Of a DNA stretch of 64,000 nucleotides, positions 11,453 to 23,283 are shown one piece after another. Source of the DNA: Pestalotiopsis fici W106-1 (taxonomy: Eukaryota > Ascomycota > Sordariomycetes > Amphisphaeriales > Sporocadaceae). Location of the stretch: NCBI RefSeq assembly GCF_000516985.1, contig NW_006917094.1, positions 124,001-188,000 on the forward strand, written 5' to 3'. Below the pieces are notes generated by a model. That model was not told the DNA's origin. It made no database searches and saw only the letters and a program-made list of their open reading frames with translations. Each line of letters starts with the position of its first letter. Positions within the stretch are counted from its first letter, which is position 1. The position numbers and the translations under genes were made by a program.

Positions 11453-14291
11453 CTTGACGTGATTCGAGTGTGTTTGCGCTCGAATTGTCTATGGAGGTTT
11501 CGTGGCTGCGATGAGCGCATATCACCCCCACCAAAACTTTTTTTATGGCCCCAGCAGTGGGTATGTCAAGTGCAGGGCGCGGAGGAACATGCCGTGGCGC
11601 GGGGTAAATTGTAGCCATGCACATTAAAGCAGTTGAGGTAAATGCCTCTATTCAAGAGATCAAACAAAGCCACGATATTGGTACTTTCTCTGTATAGCAT
11701 GAAGTTCTGACTTAGTAAGTAAGTGCCTACCTAGGTAGGTAGTAATCTAATCAGAACGTTTTCACCATACTGGCAAGATACACAATCTGTAGAGAGCTAT
11801 AGGAATTTACATGTCTGCGCTAATGGGCAACTACATTAGTACCCAGTACCTACCTACATACCAGTAGCCACTACTAGGTTTACATTGTGAAATCGACAGC
11901 CCCGTTTGGTAGACTGACTATACGAAAATAGTTCCATCTGCCCACATTTATCATGGCTTTGTGAATATAACCGGTCATTCGGAGCCATCGAGAGTGCTTT
12001 GATTAACGAGTCACCATGTTTCTCTAAAGATAAATGCATGATCAGTACCGACATAAGGAATAAGCAAGATCAACAGGTAATCCACGGACCAAGACACGAG
12101 GAATTAAGACAAGTTTGTCCAACACACTCAGAGGTTTAATCAAAGTGCTCAATTACTATTCACGCGTACTGTTAACGACATGTCCAAGCATCTTTCAGCA
12201 ACTCTTGACACCAGGGCAGTCAGAGTGCCATTCTCCAGCTCACAATTGGTGCTCAATCTACGTCAGAGCTATACACTCCGGTGTCCATTGCAAGGGACAC
12301 AGGGTTATGAACGCTCGACGACTGGAAATCTATAGCTGTTGATTGTCTGCAAAATATTGAAGAGATACTCAAAGGCACTTGCCTCAATTCAATCAAATCA
12401 ATGATCAGGGTTCCTTGCTCATGTACACGATATTCCATAACACAGAGCAAGCCTTCTTCTTGCTGTGTCCTCACTTTGCCTCGTCAACCTCCGGATTTGA
12501 ATCCGACACTGTCAGAATATGTTAATCATACCAATGGTATCTCTTCGAATCATACGCATGATCTCTATAACCATGGAAAGGGCGTGAGATCCGAAGTTTA
12601 GTACTCGTTGCTGCAGTTCGTGGGCAGCAGCTCGTTGACTTATCATTGTGCAGAGCGAAGCAATGAGAAGAATGAGAAGGAAAGAACAAAATGCCACAAG
12701 ACAAAGAGGAGAATTTGGAGTACCTTTCTAATCTCATCGTTTATTTCTCCAACAAGTCGTACGACAACGTGACCCTGTGCAATGCAGTGTTGCTTTTTGG
12801 CAGGGATTCTTACACGATGATTGGCTCGGCAACAAGATTTTACATAATACTTCTCAGCATCGGTCTCAGCTGCAAATTAAAACCTGTGAAGATGAATTCC
12901 CCTTGCAGCTTAGAATCTGGAATTGGAGATCTTTGTGATGCCACTCCCACAGCGTGGCTGTGACAGGGATCCAAGAATTGCGAGATAGTCACGGTAACAG
13001 TGTGATAAAGAACATCAAACACAACTTATCTCATTCGTGACACTTTAATGGGGTCACCACTCGGAGTTCCTATTAGCCCTGATTGAACGCATTCATCTAT
13101 GCCTGATCAAAAGCAGCAACATGGAACTCAATGTCATCAATCACGCCTGGCGGATAATATGTGCAACAGGAAGCCTGTGATAGTACTTTGACGCATTTTG
13201 CAACTACCTTCCGAGATCAAGAGGCACGTATTATCTGGAAGACCAGGCTCGTCTATCAAGGATAACCATGAAAGTAGGCAGTGCCAATACAGGCGCAGAA
13301 TTTCTTTCAGTCTCGGATCGATGGGAGCATTTGTGGCACAAGTGCTAACAGAAATCTGCGAATCAGAACGCGTGTCCAACCAGTGCAAGTAATTCATTCA
13401 CCTTGGAATATAAAATAATGTTACAATTCTCGTTCACAGAGAACATGTAAATTAAACCCTATATCAACGTTATAATCGTGCAGGATACTCTATAGCATTT
13501 CACAAGTGGATCAAACTAAACCACTAGTCGAACTATCTGGGCGGAGCTATCTAGAGTGCCCAGTTAACAAGCGACCGCTATAATCACGAAAGGATTGTAT
13601 CTACTCTGAATAAAAATTTCATTACACGGCAAACCCGAAATTGTTCGCAAAGGAAAGTGTCATGAGCACTTGAGAAGAAAAAGACTCAACTCATATGATT
13701 CGCCTAGTTTTATTGCGACAGTTTAAAACGGACTCTGTATCCAGGAATGTAACTGTTGGCACTTTATCGAGCTGAAATGAATGCCTAGGTATAATGCCAA
13801 GCCCCATTTTAGTAGTAAACAGTGATGCGTCCCAAATCCCACAATTGCTGCATCTCAATCTAAGCCGTCTCGTCACAAACCGATTTGATTACAACTACTT
13901 GCAGGCCGAAAGGAATATGTACACATAGGTGCCGAGATAAAATCATTACCTGCGCGGCTGTCAATAACCTCTACCATAATCGTGCAACAAACCTTTGAGT
14001 ACTGGCACTTATGAATGAACAGATCATTGGTTGAGTCGACAATTTTTAGTCGTTCTCAGTCAATATCCTATGTAGGATAGTTGCTGGAGTGATGCGCTTT
14101 TTTGCCACTTTCGGTAAGCAACATGCAGGAGATCTGTTGCGTTATGCTCCCACCCTCCCACCTTCGCCGCCACTTGCTAAGTCACCAAAATGCAGCTTAT
14201 CGTTTCCAACCTCCAGTTACTCCTACAAAGAAACAGACTTCTTGGAGAGCCTAAGACGACTTGAATTTGCCGCACGAACGACTTCACAACA
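11453..14291. other. 2.8-kb gene-poor, AT-rich intergenic region
   Basis: Divergent 5' flanks of MAP2 and the oxidoreductase gene. It contains several palindromic CCTAGG-centred motifs (for example CTACCTAGGTAG near 11738-11749) that recur elsewhere in the window. Open frames stay below 91 codons and look random. No RNA gene or transposon is recognised. Confidence 0.5.
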
Positions 14292-15666
14292 ATGGCGTCT
14301 CTTGTTGGATTGCTCCACCGAAATTGGCAACTCGCAAACCCTCCAATAGTCAGGAAGAATGACAATCCGCTCAGATTTGGAATCCTAGGGGCTGCCGACA
14401 TTGCGTAATACTTTCACCTTGCTTTGTGACTACTTACTGCTTCTGAACACCGCATTGACTTATTTTCAGTCCGTTGGCCATCATTATCCCGGCGAAAACG
14501 CACCCCGACGTGATCATTCAGGCTGTGGCTGCGCGAGATCGCGAGAGGGCGACGGCGTATGCCAAGAAATATGGCATCCCTGAGGTAAAGACATCTTACC
14601 AAGGTGTGTGCTACAATACTCCCCAAGAGAGCCATGGCGAATTGACTGAGCTTCGTTATTTGCAGACATCCTTGACGACCCAAACATTGACTGCGTATAT
14701 ATACCACTCCCTTGTGGTCTTCATTACGAGTGGTCATTGAAGGCCTTAAAGGCGGGCAAGCATGTGCTTGTCGAAAAGCCATGCTTCAACAACACGACAG
14801 AATGCGAATCCATCTATCATCATGATGCCATCTCACCCAGTCAAGGGCCCGCTGCGCCAGTGCTGTTGGAGGCTGTTCACTATCTTTTTCACCCAGCCTG
14901 GACTAAGTTCATGGACTTCGTCTCACCGCAGGATGTGGTTAAAGCGGAAGCATATCTCGGGGCGCCAAGGGGAATGTTCAAGAATGATAACATTCGTTTC
15001 CGGTATGAGTTGGCCGGCGGAGCTCTGATGGATTTGGGGTGTTATACCTCGAGTGCGCTCGTTCGGATTTTTGGCGGTTTAGCCGAGTCCTGTGAGGAGG
15101 CCATTGTCGATCGAAGCCCATATGATTCGCGGTGCGATCGGGGCTTTCGCGTCAAGTATCACTTTCCTGGAGAGGCAGTAGGTGATATGAACGGTGACTT
15201 ACAGGCACCGCTGCTTGGGAAATTCTGGCCGTCTGTTGAAGTGCAGCACCGACCCGTTCTTATTCCTGCCGCAGACGCTGGAGTTGATGTATCAGAGGGA
15301 CATGAGGTGGCACGGACGCGTAGGGTGAAGTTTATCAACTTCGTCGCGCCACATCTGTATCATTTCATTCAAGTGGACGACGAGTTTGCCATCCGCAAGA
15401 CTGGCGACGTCAATAGTGTTGTCAGGTCATGGAAGAAGACCAGAACGCTGAAGTTCTACAACTTCCGCGAAGGTGGAATCGATCAGGACGGCGAAGTATA
15501 TTGGTCCACCTATCGCTATCAGTTGGAGCAGTTTGTGAACAAGACTCGCGGCCGCCAACCAAGCCATTGGGTCAACGGTGAGGAGAGCACGGATACACTT
15601 CGCATGGTCGACATGGCCTATACGACCGCAAACCTGCCACTCAGACCGACCAGTGAATATAGATAG
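14292..15666 (+). CDS. Gfo/Idh/MocA-family NAD(P)-dependent oxidoreductase (dihydrodiol dehydrogenase-like)
   Basis: Exons 14292-14404, 14470-14603 and 14666-15666 give 415 residues. The Rossmann start RFGILGAADIA is completed only by splicing. It is followed by VAARDRERATAYAKKYGIPE (NADP-side loop), then PNIDCVYIPLP and the diagnostic EKP motif (KHVLVEKP) of the family. The C-terminal half has the substrate-domain segment ALMDLGCYTSSALVRIFGG. The family includes trans-1,2-dihydrobenzene-1,2-diol dehydrogenases and sugar oxidoreductases. The substrate here is unknown and secondary metabolism is possible. The segment between EKP and the next beta strand (about residues 155-180) is somewhat short and polar. 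The protein is probably cytosolic, with no signal peptide. A CorA-like gene follows in the same direction, 358 bases on. Confidence 0.85.
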
Positions 15667-16024
15667 ACCGAGTTGCTGCCATAAATAAGTCTGATTCTTG
15701 AATTGAATGAGTTCCTGCAAGTTGTGCTGCAAATTTGGTATAGCGTCTTTCTGGGAGCTACCTTGTAACCCTGATATTGATCAAGCAGATTTACCCCGCC
15801 AACAACAGCCAATATGCAAAGCCAACATAGAGCCCAGAAAGATTACATTACTCGAAAGGGACCTGGTAGACAGGCAGCGAGACTACATGGGTACACCTGA
15901 TAAATGCATCACACAGCCCGTCTGACCGACGCGTCAAATCCTTCACAATTGATACGTACACGTTGGCAGCAATGGATCCAAATCGCGACCACAGCAAGAT
16001 TTAATGAGCATCTGACGGCATCGA
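15667..16024. other. Tandem intergenic region
   Basis: Between two co-oriented genes. No distinct promoter element or further gene is seen. Confidence 0.45.
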
Positions 16025-18115
16025 ATGAGGATGGCACAAAGTCACAATCAAGGAGAAGCCTCCCATGGAGCTCACCAAGCTACACGAGAAAAGCATATGC
16101 GAAAACAATGGGAACTTTTACTTCCAGACGAACGAAAGCTGGGATTCCGGCATTTCCAACTTCAAGAAGCAGAGAGATATATCTACCACTCGATTTCACA
16201 GTCTCTACACCAATGGCCCGACCATGGGATACTGTACTACCCTTACAGACAACCTGATCTCCCACCAAGCTATGATGCGGAAATTACTGTCGCTGCTGCT
16301 GGTCCTCTGGAAGTAGCTCGTTTCATTCCGCCGGACGGCAGGATTCAACTTCCGTTTGATTTCCACTGGCAGATCCAGAAAGATCAGTTCGAATGTAGAG
16401 CTGAGATTGGCAGCGATTTGCAAACTCTTCGACACATGGCGCAATCTAAGGTCCAGTCTTTGAATGCATTTTTTGGGGAAGATTTCCGAATATTTTGTCG
16501 AATGATTGTCTGGGACATCAATCCCTCGACACCAGCTCTCCACCTGGAGTACGACATAGGGGGCCTGGGTTCTGGAGTTGGTGATGACCAGGGCTATGAA
16601 GTTTTCCGCAATTCCAAGGGTAGTTCTTTAGATTGGCGAGCTAAAGTTGAGCCCCTAATCACCAGGTTTGCATTGTTGTGCCAAACCAAACCAAGACAAG
16701 GTGGTGCACCCTGGCAAAGAATTATCCTCTGCCAGGGCTTGCCCTTTGCTTCCCAGGAAACAGGAGAGGATCGACACTTCCCCTTTCTTGTGTTCGATCG
16801 CGAGGCCTACAACGATCCGGTACGCAGAGCGACCAACCTGCACCTATCAAACGGACGAATAGGTGGTAGCAAAACTACAAATCCCTATGCTGATCCAAAT
16901 GCCCCCTTTCACACGACTTTCTTCGAGAACTTACCCGAGTATAACATCAAGAGGATATTGAAAGCAAGTAAGGAGAAGAAGTTAAGAATCGGTTATCTTC
17001 ATAGCAAGCCACCACGAGATGACAACAGCGGCGAAAGTGACCACGATGGGCACGCTTTTCGGAAGAGTTCATTCACAATCGTTGCGACTGCCGAACGCAT
17101 TCAACAGGAATCCGATCATGATACCCCTTTGCACCAGAAACGCAACCTTCACTGGACGATGTTGGTCTTGAGTCCTTCTGACTTTTTGCCCCCTTCCTAT
17201 GAAGCGGTCCTGGGGATAGGTTCGGAGAGAGAAGTAGCACACATGAGCCGGCAGACTGCCGAGTTATCTTTCATCGTGTATGCGCTCAACGAGATTGAAC
17301 GGCGCTGGAGGAAGCTGAATGACCATATTGCAAGCCTCCTTGTCGAAGATTTCATGGACCCAGAGGCTTATACCAAATTACTTTTCGACGATGAGACATT
17401 CAGCCGATCCCGACTGTATTTCTGGATTCTTGGCTGTCTCAACGAGTTTCAAACCACTATTGAAGACAATATCCAGCAATCAAGGCTGTTTCGAAAAGGC
17501 CGGATTCAGCCTGTACTCCAGGCGTTGTCAAGCTCGCCGACTCAAGACGCCATGAGGCTTCAAGAATTAGACAAGAAGGTCGATGAACTCGAGCAGAGTT
17601 TAGGGGATTTGAGGACACAATTCCAGTCCAAAATACTCACTGTCCAAGGCTTGCGTGAAGGCCTTTTCAATGCCAGCGCTCTCATGGAGAGTCGGTCTTC
17701 CACAAGACTTGGCCAAAATGTGCAACTTTTGACCTACGTAAGCATATTCTACCTGCCGTTAGGTTTCTGTACCGCACTCTGGGCAATTCCCAATATTTCA
17801 GAAAGCGCCACAAAAGTTCCCTTTGTGATTACTGCTTCTCTCGTGGGCTTCGTCACATACGCAATTGTCTTCAATCTTGGAAATATCAAAGAGGCGTTGG
17901 GCAAGGTATATTCCGGCTACAGAATGCGGCTTCTACAGCAGATGGAGAACGATAAAGACTTGTCGTGGCAAGAATTCCGAAAGCAATTTAAGCAATTCCC
18001 CCCAAATCCACAGCAAACTAGACCATCTGAATGGTGGATACTGAGGTACCAGCTGCACAGGCTACCATTCGGAAGGAGTCGTGCAAAGGCGGCTAAATCC
18101 GGGGACGCATCGTGA
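16025..18115 (+). CDS. CorA-like magnesium-transporter-fold membrane protein, fungal type
   Basis: Single open frame of 696 residues. About 500 soluble residues are followed by a helical/coiled-coil stalk (LQELDKKVDELEQSLGDL, about 505-525) and two membrane segments near the end (about 563-585 and 598-618). These are followed by a basic tail with a WWILRYQLHR patch. This architecture is the one found in fungal CorA-like proteins. The CorA signature Gly-Met-Asn loop after the first membrane helix is absent: the loop reads ALWAIPNIS. Transport of Mg2+ is therefore doubtful, and a sensory or structural role may be more likely. The ATG at 16025 may not be the true start, because open reading continues in other frames upstream, but no better one is visible. 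Confidence 0.7.
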   Translation: MRMAQSHNQGEASHGAHQATREKHMRKQWELLLPDERKLGFRHFQLQEAERYIYHSISQSLHQWPDHGILYYPYRQPDLPPSYDAEITVAAAGPLEVARFIPPDGRIQLPFDFHWQIQKDQFECRAEIGSDLQTLRHMAQSKVQSLNAFFGEDFRIFCRMIVWDINPSTPALHLEYDIGGLGSGVGDDQGYEVFRNSKGSSLDWRAKVEPLITRFALLCQTKPRQGGAPWQRIILCQGLPFASQETGEDRHFPFLVFDREAYNDPVRRATNLHLSNGRIGGSKTTNPYADPNAPFHTTFFENLPEYNIKRILKASKEKKLRIGYLHSKPPRDDNSGESDHDGHAFRKSSFTIVATAERIQQESDHDTPLHQKRNLHWTMLVLSPSDFLPPSYEAVLGIGSEREVAHMSRQTAELSFIVYALNEIERRWRKLNDHIASLLVEDFMDPEAYTKLLFDDETFSRSRLYFWILGCLNEFQTTIEDNIQQSRLFRKGRIQPVLQALSSSPTQDAMRLQELDKKVDELEQSLGDLRTQFQSKILTVQGLREGLFNASALMESRSSTRLGQNVQLLTYVSIFYLPLGFCTALWAIPNISESATKVPFVITASLVGFVTYAIVFNLGNIKEALGKVYSGYRMRLLQQMENDKDLSWQEFRKQFKQFPPNPQQTRPSEWWILRYQLHRLPFGRSRAKAAKSGDAS

Positions 18116-19386
18116 GGATTGTTTGATGGCGATGAGTGGGTTGAGAGTGTAAATCTTGCTACACAGAGTGGTAGGTATATACGGACGCGCCCCCAATGAC
18201 ATAGGTTTAGAGTGTGTTTTCGAGCTAATAAGATGTAGTCGATAAATTTTACATACCTAGGTACCTTGCAGCGTTACGAGGAACTTCCACGAGTCAAATA
18301 AATCTCAGATACAAACGGCTTCAACCACAAAGCTCTGTGGCCTACAGATTACTGAACCATAGAACCACAAAATGTCAATGCGATTTCTGGAGAAAGGATG
18401 TGAAGCAATAGTTTGACAAATAAATAATAGATATTGACACTTGGGCATTGAAAAGTGAGGAAGAAAAAAAAAGTTATGATCCACAAACAAACCTTGAGCA
18501 TAAATTTTGACGGTTCAAACGTTTCCGGTATTGTTAGCGTAGTGCAAGGACTATATTTAATTGATTACCGTTCCATGGAGGTACGGAGAATTTGGTGTGG
18601 GTTAGCGAGCTGTTATCCGGGGCTATAATCCAGTTTCAATTTAAACCACCAGTGAGAATCGATTTTGATGGCATATGCCATCTGATAGATCGGGTTTGTT
18701 TCTTGGAACAGTCAGCACTTCGCATGAATCTTCCATGACAATCCTGGCTGCTGATGACGACCAGATCGCGGAGACGGATTCGAAAAGGTCGCTAGGGCCC
18801 CTCGGTAGTGTCCGTCTCATTCGCCCGAAGGGGCTTCCCTAATTTCCAGAGTGCCAAGAAGTGCGGCTCGATCCCCCCCTGGTTCCCCCAGTTCCCTCTG
18901 TACTGGGAAGCTGGAAAACTGTTAAGCGACCATCGACAGTGACGATCTTGGCCCGTGATTCTGCGTGACAAACATGCGCTGCCGGCCGGGGAGGGCATAC
19001 GCAACCCACTTGCGTACTAGGATTCCCAGATTCTGCACATTCCGATCGGCGCTGTGCCAATTCCAGCGCGCTCTACCGCTGGGTGCACCGCTGCCCCCCT
19101 GGAGCAATGGCTGATGGACAAGAGATTGGCGAGTAGTGGTGCCCACGTGGATGTACAACTACATGGGTCACTATTAATGCGGAATTTTGAACAGCGACGA
19201 ACCAATGCCATATCGAGCTCTCACCACGCCGTCTCCAAGCCGTTGTAACAGCAGTAAGCTTGACAAGTATATATAATCAGGAGACAGGCATACCCCGTAC
19301 TCTCCTCCCATTACTGCAAGTTGCACACGCGACTCAGACACAGGACTCTCCTCCCAAGCCAAGGACGTCGCACGCACAAGTTCAAC
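18116..19386. other. Intergenic region upstream of the NLP gene
   Basis: Contains the NLP promoter (TATA at 19268-19276). The rest shows no supported gene or repeat. Confidence 0.5.
19268..19276 (+). promoter_or_regulatory. TATA box of the NLP gene
   Basis: TATATATAA about 110 bases before the ATG at 19387. Position and match are good, and it suggests a strongly inducible gene. Confidence 0.5.
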
Positions 19387-20216
19387 ATGCTTGCCAAGGT
19401 CTCTTTGCTGGCACTTGTTAGTGCAGCTCTGGCCGCCCCTCAGAGCGTCAAGCGTGCTGATATCGATCATGATGCCGTCGTCGGCTTTGACGAGACCGTC
19501 CCAGACACCACCATCGGCGAGCTCATGTTGAAGTGGAAGCCCACGCTTTACGTCGTTGACGGCTGCGTGCCATTCCCGGCCGTTGACGAGGATGGCAACA
19601 CCAGGTATGTCGCACCAAAATGGTCACGATTCTGGGACTCTTGTTAATCATGATGACCAAAGTGCTGGCTTGGCCCCGTCGGGTGATCCCAGTGGCGACT
19701 GCGACTCCAGCACTGGCCAGATTTACGCTCGTGCCGAGTCTTACAATGACGCCTTTGCCATCATGTACAGTTGGTACTGGCCCAAGGATGAGCCATCATG
19801 GCTCGAATCACTCGTGGGAGTTGGCCACCGCTATGATTGGGAGGACATTGTGGTCTGGCTATCTGATGACACATCTGATGCCACTCTGTTGGGCGTTGCC
19901 GCGTCTTACCACGGTGACTACGTCACGTCGACGGACCCGGACCTGAGCGGCGACTCTCCTTTGATCAAGTACTACACCGCGTACGCCATTCTCGACCACT
20001 CTCTGGGCTTCACCGACACGGTTGGTGGCACGCAGCCGCTCATCGCCTGGGACTCGCTTCCCACGGTTGCCCAGGAGGCTTTGGCTGACAAGGATTGGGG
20101 TGGTAAGTGTCCATGATCCCATGAAATATTGATGTTATACTGATTTTTACAAAGATGCCAATGTGCCCTTTATCGATGCCAACTTTGAGTCTAACTTGGC
20201 AGAGGCTGAACTGTAG
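19387..20216 (+). CDS. Secreted necrosis- and ethylene-inducing-like protein (NPP1/NLP family, type 1)
   Basis: Exons 19387-19604, 19663-20102 and 20155-20216 join in phase to 239 residues. The product has a signal peptide (about 16 residues, ending AALAAP) and a likely Lys-Arg propeptide site at 22-23. Two conserved cysteines (in DGCVPFP and SGDC) mark type 1. The central block has the AIMYSWY motif and PKDEP, followed by the signature heptapeptide. The signature reads GHRYDWE instead of the usual GHRHDWE. In this family the first His, Asp and Glu of the heptapeptide, plus an upstream Asp, bind the metal, and all four appear present. Family members bind plant sphingolipids (GIPC) and some permeabilise dicot membranes, but many are non-cytolytic. 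Activity here cannot be read from sequence. The frame is intact with no breaks. Confidence 0.9.
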
Positions 20217-21878
20217 ATGTCAGACGTGTAATGATTAGCGAAGAGCGATGCATTTCCAAGGATAATGGACAAATGTTAGGACGCGATATAAGATGGGCTC
20301 ACTTTTCAAGCTCGAACTCATGTTTATTAACGGCCGATTGGTTCTCACCGAAACTAGGTCGGCATGGCTGCTGTGTCCAGCTGTTCACCTGTGCCTGGTT
20401 GCCAAAGCCAATCAAATCTTGACAGATGCAGTGTATGTGACAAGTACGCGCCAAGGACACCGGGACAATCAGCTACTATATATTCGTGGTACGCGGAGAA
20501 AAGATCTACAATCCACCCATTCCCCGCGTGAGAAGTCGATCACGCCGATGGGCACTACTTTTGTAGTGTCTGTCGCGTGAACATGCCATTGATCTTGGCT
20601 GTGCTTATTTAGGTATAATGGACTTGGCTATCAGTAGAGAGCTGCTTCAATCCGGTAGTTGGTCTGATTGACTCGGTTTGATTTTCCACACTGCTGCCGA
20701 GGACGTCGAGATACATATTACCACTGGTCTGTCATTGCCATTTCTTATACATTATGTAAGCCACGACCAGGTAATGATTTCTGTGTCTGGATCCAAATAC
20801 AAACAGTTTTGTACAGCCAATATGTTCCGATGATTAAATTTGCAGCACAGGAAAAAAGCTTGTTTCGACTCCTTGTTCCGTGTCTCTGGCCTTCAGATCG
20901 GGTGTCCTTACTCCTTTGAGCCATCGGATCGGATTTATAAAACGCGGAGTAAGGCGCAAACCTCCAACGGCCGGGGATCCACACCACCCATCATACGCCG
21001 GATTTAGTATTGACAAAGCCCATTATTAGTATTTACCCCAGCCGGATTGGCCCATCATAGAAGGGCGGTGGCTAATTCGGCGCTTTCGCATCTTCGGTAG
21101 ACCATATCCAAGCACCATGCCCTGGGGCTTTGGGCTCTGCGCAGTGCGCCATGACTGAGGCGCGGATTACCCGAGCAGGCCGGAATGCACCCAGAGTCGC
21201 AATGTTCCTTGAGCATGGCGAGCAGACAGCAAGTTGCTTACAGCGCGTCCAGCGAGTCGCTTACCACGCGTAAAGGCGGACAATTAGAAAATCGCGAAAA
21301 CGTCACTTCGGACCGGAACGTCTTCTGCAAAAGTGTCTCCCGGGAGGCGTGATGAATTTACTCTTGTCCTTGGCCATACGCTTCGAGACTCCGCATGAAT
21401 GGAAATTGGGTCACGCGGTGACCAACTGCCGAGTTCTCTAGCCATCCCATACCAAGATATCTCCACTATAGGGAAATCCGGCCCTAAGCAACTCACGCTG
21501 TAAGACGCTCCGGCGCAATTGTAGTATCCGCCTTTTACTTACGTCATGTATGTAATTGGACACCTCGAGTTGCTCTTCAAAGTAGTGATGCGAGTAACGG
21601 CCTCGTAGGGCGAGATACATTTTGTCGATGGTCAAAACCCCCTGGTTCCTTGCCCACCGGAGCCGAGCCGAGTACCGGGGTGAAAATAGTCGGTAATAGT
21701 AGTACACGGACAAATCCTGAGGAGATGTATACCCACGAATTACCCATATATAGGAGGCAGGCCCGCATCCCTTCTCCAAAACAGCCAAGACAAGAGACAT
21801 TGTAAATCAATCATTAGAACATATACCTACTTATCCATTGTTTTGTGAAATTGTACCAGCATCATTCCAAAAAAAGCC
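20217..21878. other. Intergenic region between NLP and monooxygenase genes
   Basis: Tandem intergenic region of 1.7 kb holding the monooxygenase promoter. A 120-codon minus-strand frame (21438-21800) overlaps that promoter and shows no domain. Nothing else supported. Confidence 0.5.
21747..21753 (+). promoter_or_regulatory. TATA box of the FAD monooxygenase gene
   Basis: TATATAG about 130 bases before the ATG at 21879. Confidence 0.4.
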
Positions 21879-23283
21879 ATGTCACCGTCCAAAGACTTTG
21901 AATTGGCCATCATTGGTGGCGGCATCGCCGGTCTGACGTTGGCGATTGCGCTGCACCGCCGCGAGATCCCATTTACGCTGTATGAAAGCGCAGCACACTT
22001 TGGCGAGATTGGCGCAGGCGTCTCCTTTAGCCCCAATGCCGTGCAGGCCATGAAGTCCATCCATCCGGGTGTCTACGAGGCCTTTCAGCGCGTGTGCACG
22101 GGTAACGGTTGGGAATCCAAGCGGGACGTTTGGTTCGACTACATAGATGGCACCGAGGGCCACGACGGCGAGGTCGCTTTTACCATCCGCACCAGCCTCG
22201 GTCAGAATGGCGTCCACCGCGCCCACTATCTTGATGAACTGGTCAAGCTGCTGCCGGCGGACAAGGCCCACTTTGGCAAACGACTGCAGCAGATTGAGGA
22301 AGGCGAAGACGGAAAGTTGGTCATGTCGTTCAAGGATGGTTCCAAGGCCACCGCAGATGCCGTCATTGGATGTGACGGCATCAAGTCCCGCGTGCGGCAG
22401 ATTATTGTTGGCGAAGATCACCCCTCGGCGCACCCGTCTTATACGCACAAGTACGCATATCGTGGCCTCGTGCCGATGGAGAAGGCAATCGAGGCTATTG
22501 GTGAAGAGCGGGCACAGAACTCTTACATGTTTGTACGTGGTGTCGAATTTAGTTTGCGTACGTCTCTGATCATGGCAACTGACGCTTCAATAGATGGGCC
22601 CCAACGGCCATGTACTGACCTTCCCCGTGGCTGGCGGCAAGCAGCTCAACATTGTGGCATTCCGGACCACGGAGGATGAATGGCCCGACTTTGAGAGATT
22701 GACAAGGCGGGCCAAACAGGAAGATGCCTTGCGCGACTTCAAGGGCTATGGGCACAATGTTACGAGCCTTCTCAAGCTCACCAACAAGGAACTCGACGTG
22801 GTATGTCTATTCTGATACGAACGGCGATTAATGCGCCCAAAGTAACGAGGCTGACACGGAATTTAGTGGGCAATTTTTGACACTGGTGCCAACCCGGTGC
22901 CTCACTTCTACAAGGGCCGCATCTGTGTTACTGGCGACGCAGCCCACGCCACATCGCCGCACCACGGCGCCGGCGCCGGCTTCTGCGTAGAGGACAGCTT
23001 GGTCATGGCCGAGCTACTTGCAGACCACAGTGTGCAGGATCGTAGCCAGCTCGAGGCCGTCTTTGCGGCCTTTGACGAAGTGCGCCGGGAACGCTCGCAC
23101 TGGCTGGTACAAAGCAGCCGCTTCATCGGCGATTGCTACGAGTGGCGGGCCGAGGGTGTCGGTCGCGACTTCAAGAAGATTGAGCACGAGATCAACGAGA
23201 GAGTCTCCAAGATTGGCAATGTAGATGTCGCCGAGTTTGTGGCGACGGCCAAGAAAGATTTGCTTGCAAGGATTGCGAATTAG
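21879..23283 (+). CDS. FAD-dependent monooxygenase, salicylate hydroxylase-like
   Basis: Exons 21879-22532, 22594-22800 and 22867-23283, all in phase 0, give 425 residues. The three flavin hydroxylase motifs are present: GGGIAG near residue 13 (FAD dinucleotide fold), the DG motif in VIGCDGIKSRVR near residue 168, and the GD motif in TGDAAHATSPHHGAGAG near residue 305. The enzyme should use NAD(P)H and O2 to hydroxylate an aromatic ring. Overall length and the GEIGAGVSFSPNA segment fit fungal proteins called salicylate 1-monooxygenases, which convert salicylate to catechol. The exact substrate is an inference. No signal peptide, so cytosolic. It lies directly downstream of the NLP gene in the same orientation. 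Confidence 0.88.

Noticed and set aside
18839..18900. Possible tRNA-like segment with a CTCGATCCCCCC run
   Set aside because: No A box at proper distance and no cloverleaf pairing seen.
21438..21800. 120-codon minus-strand frame upstream of the monooxygenase
   Set aside because: Overlaps a likely promoter with a TATA box and shows no domain or splice partner.
21882..22448. 188-codon minus-strand frame
   Set aside because: Antisense to the FAD monooxygenase gene.
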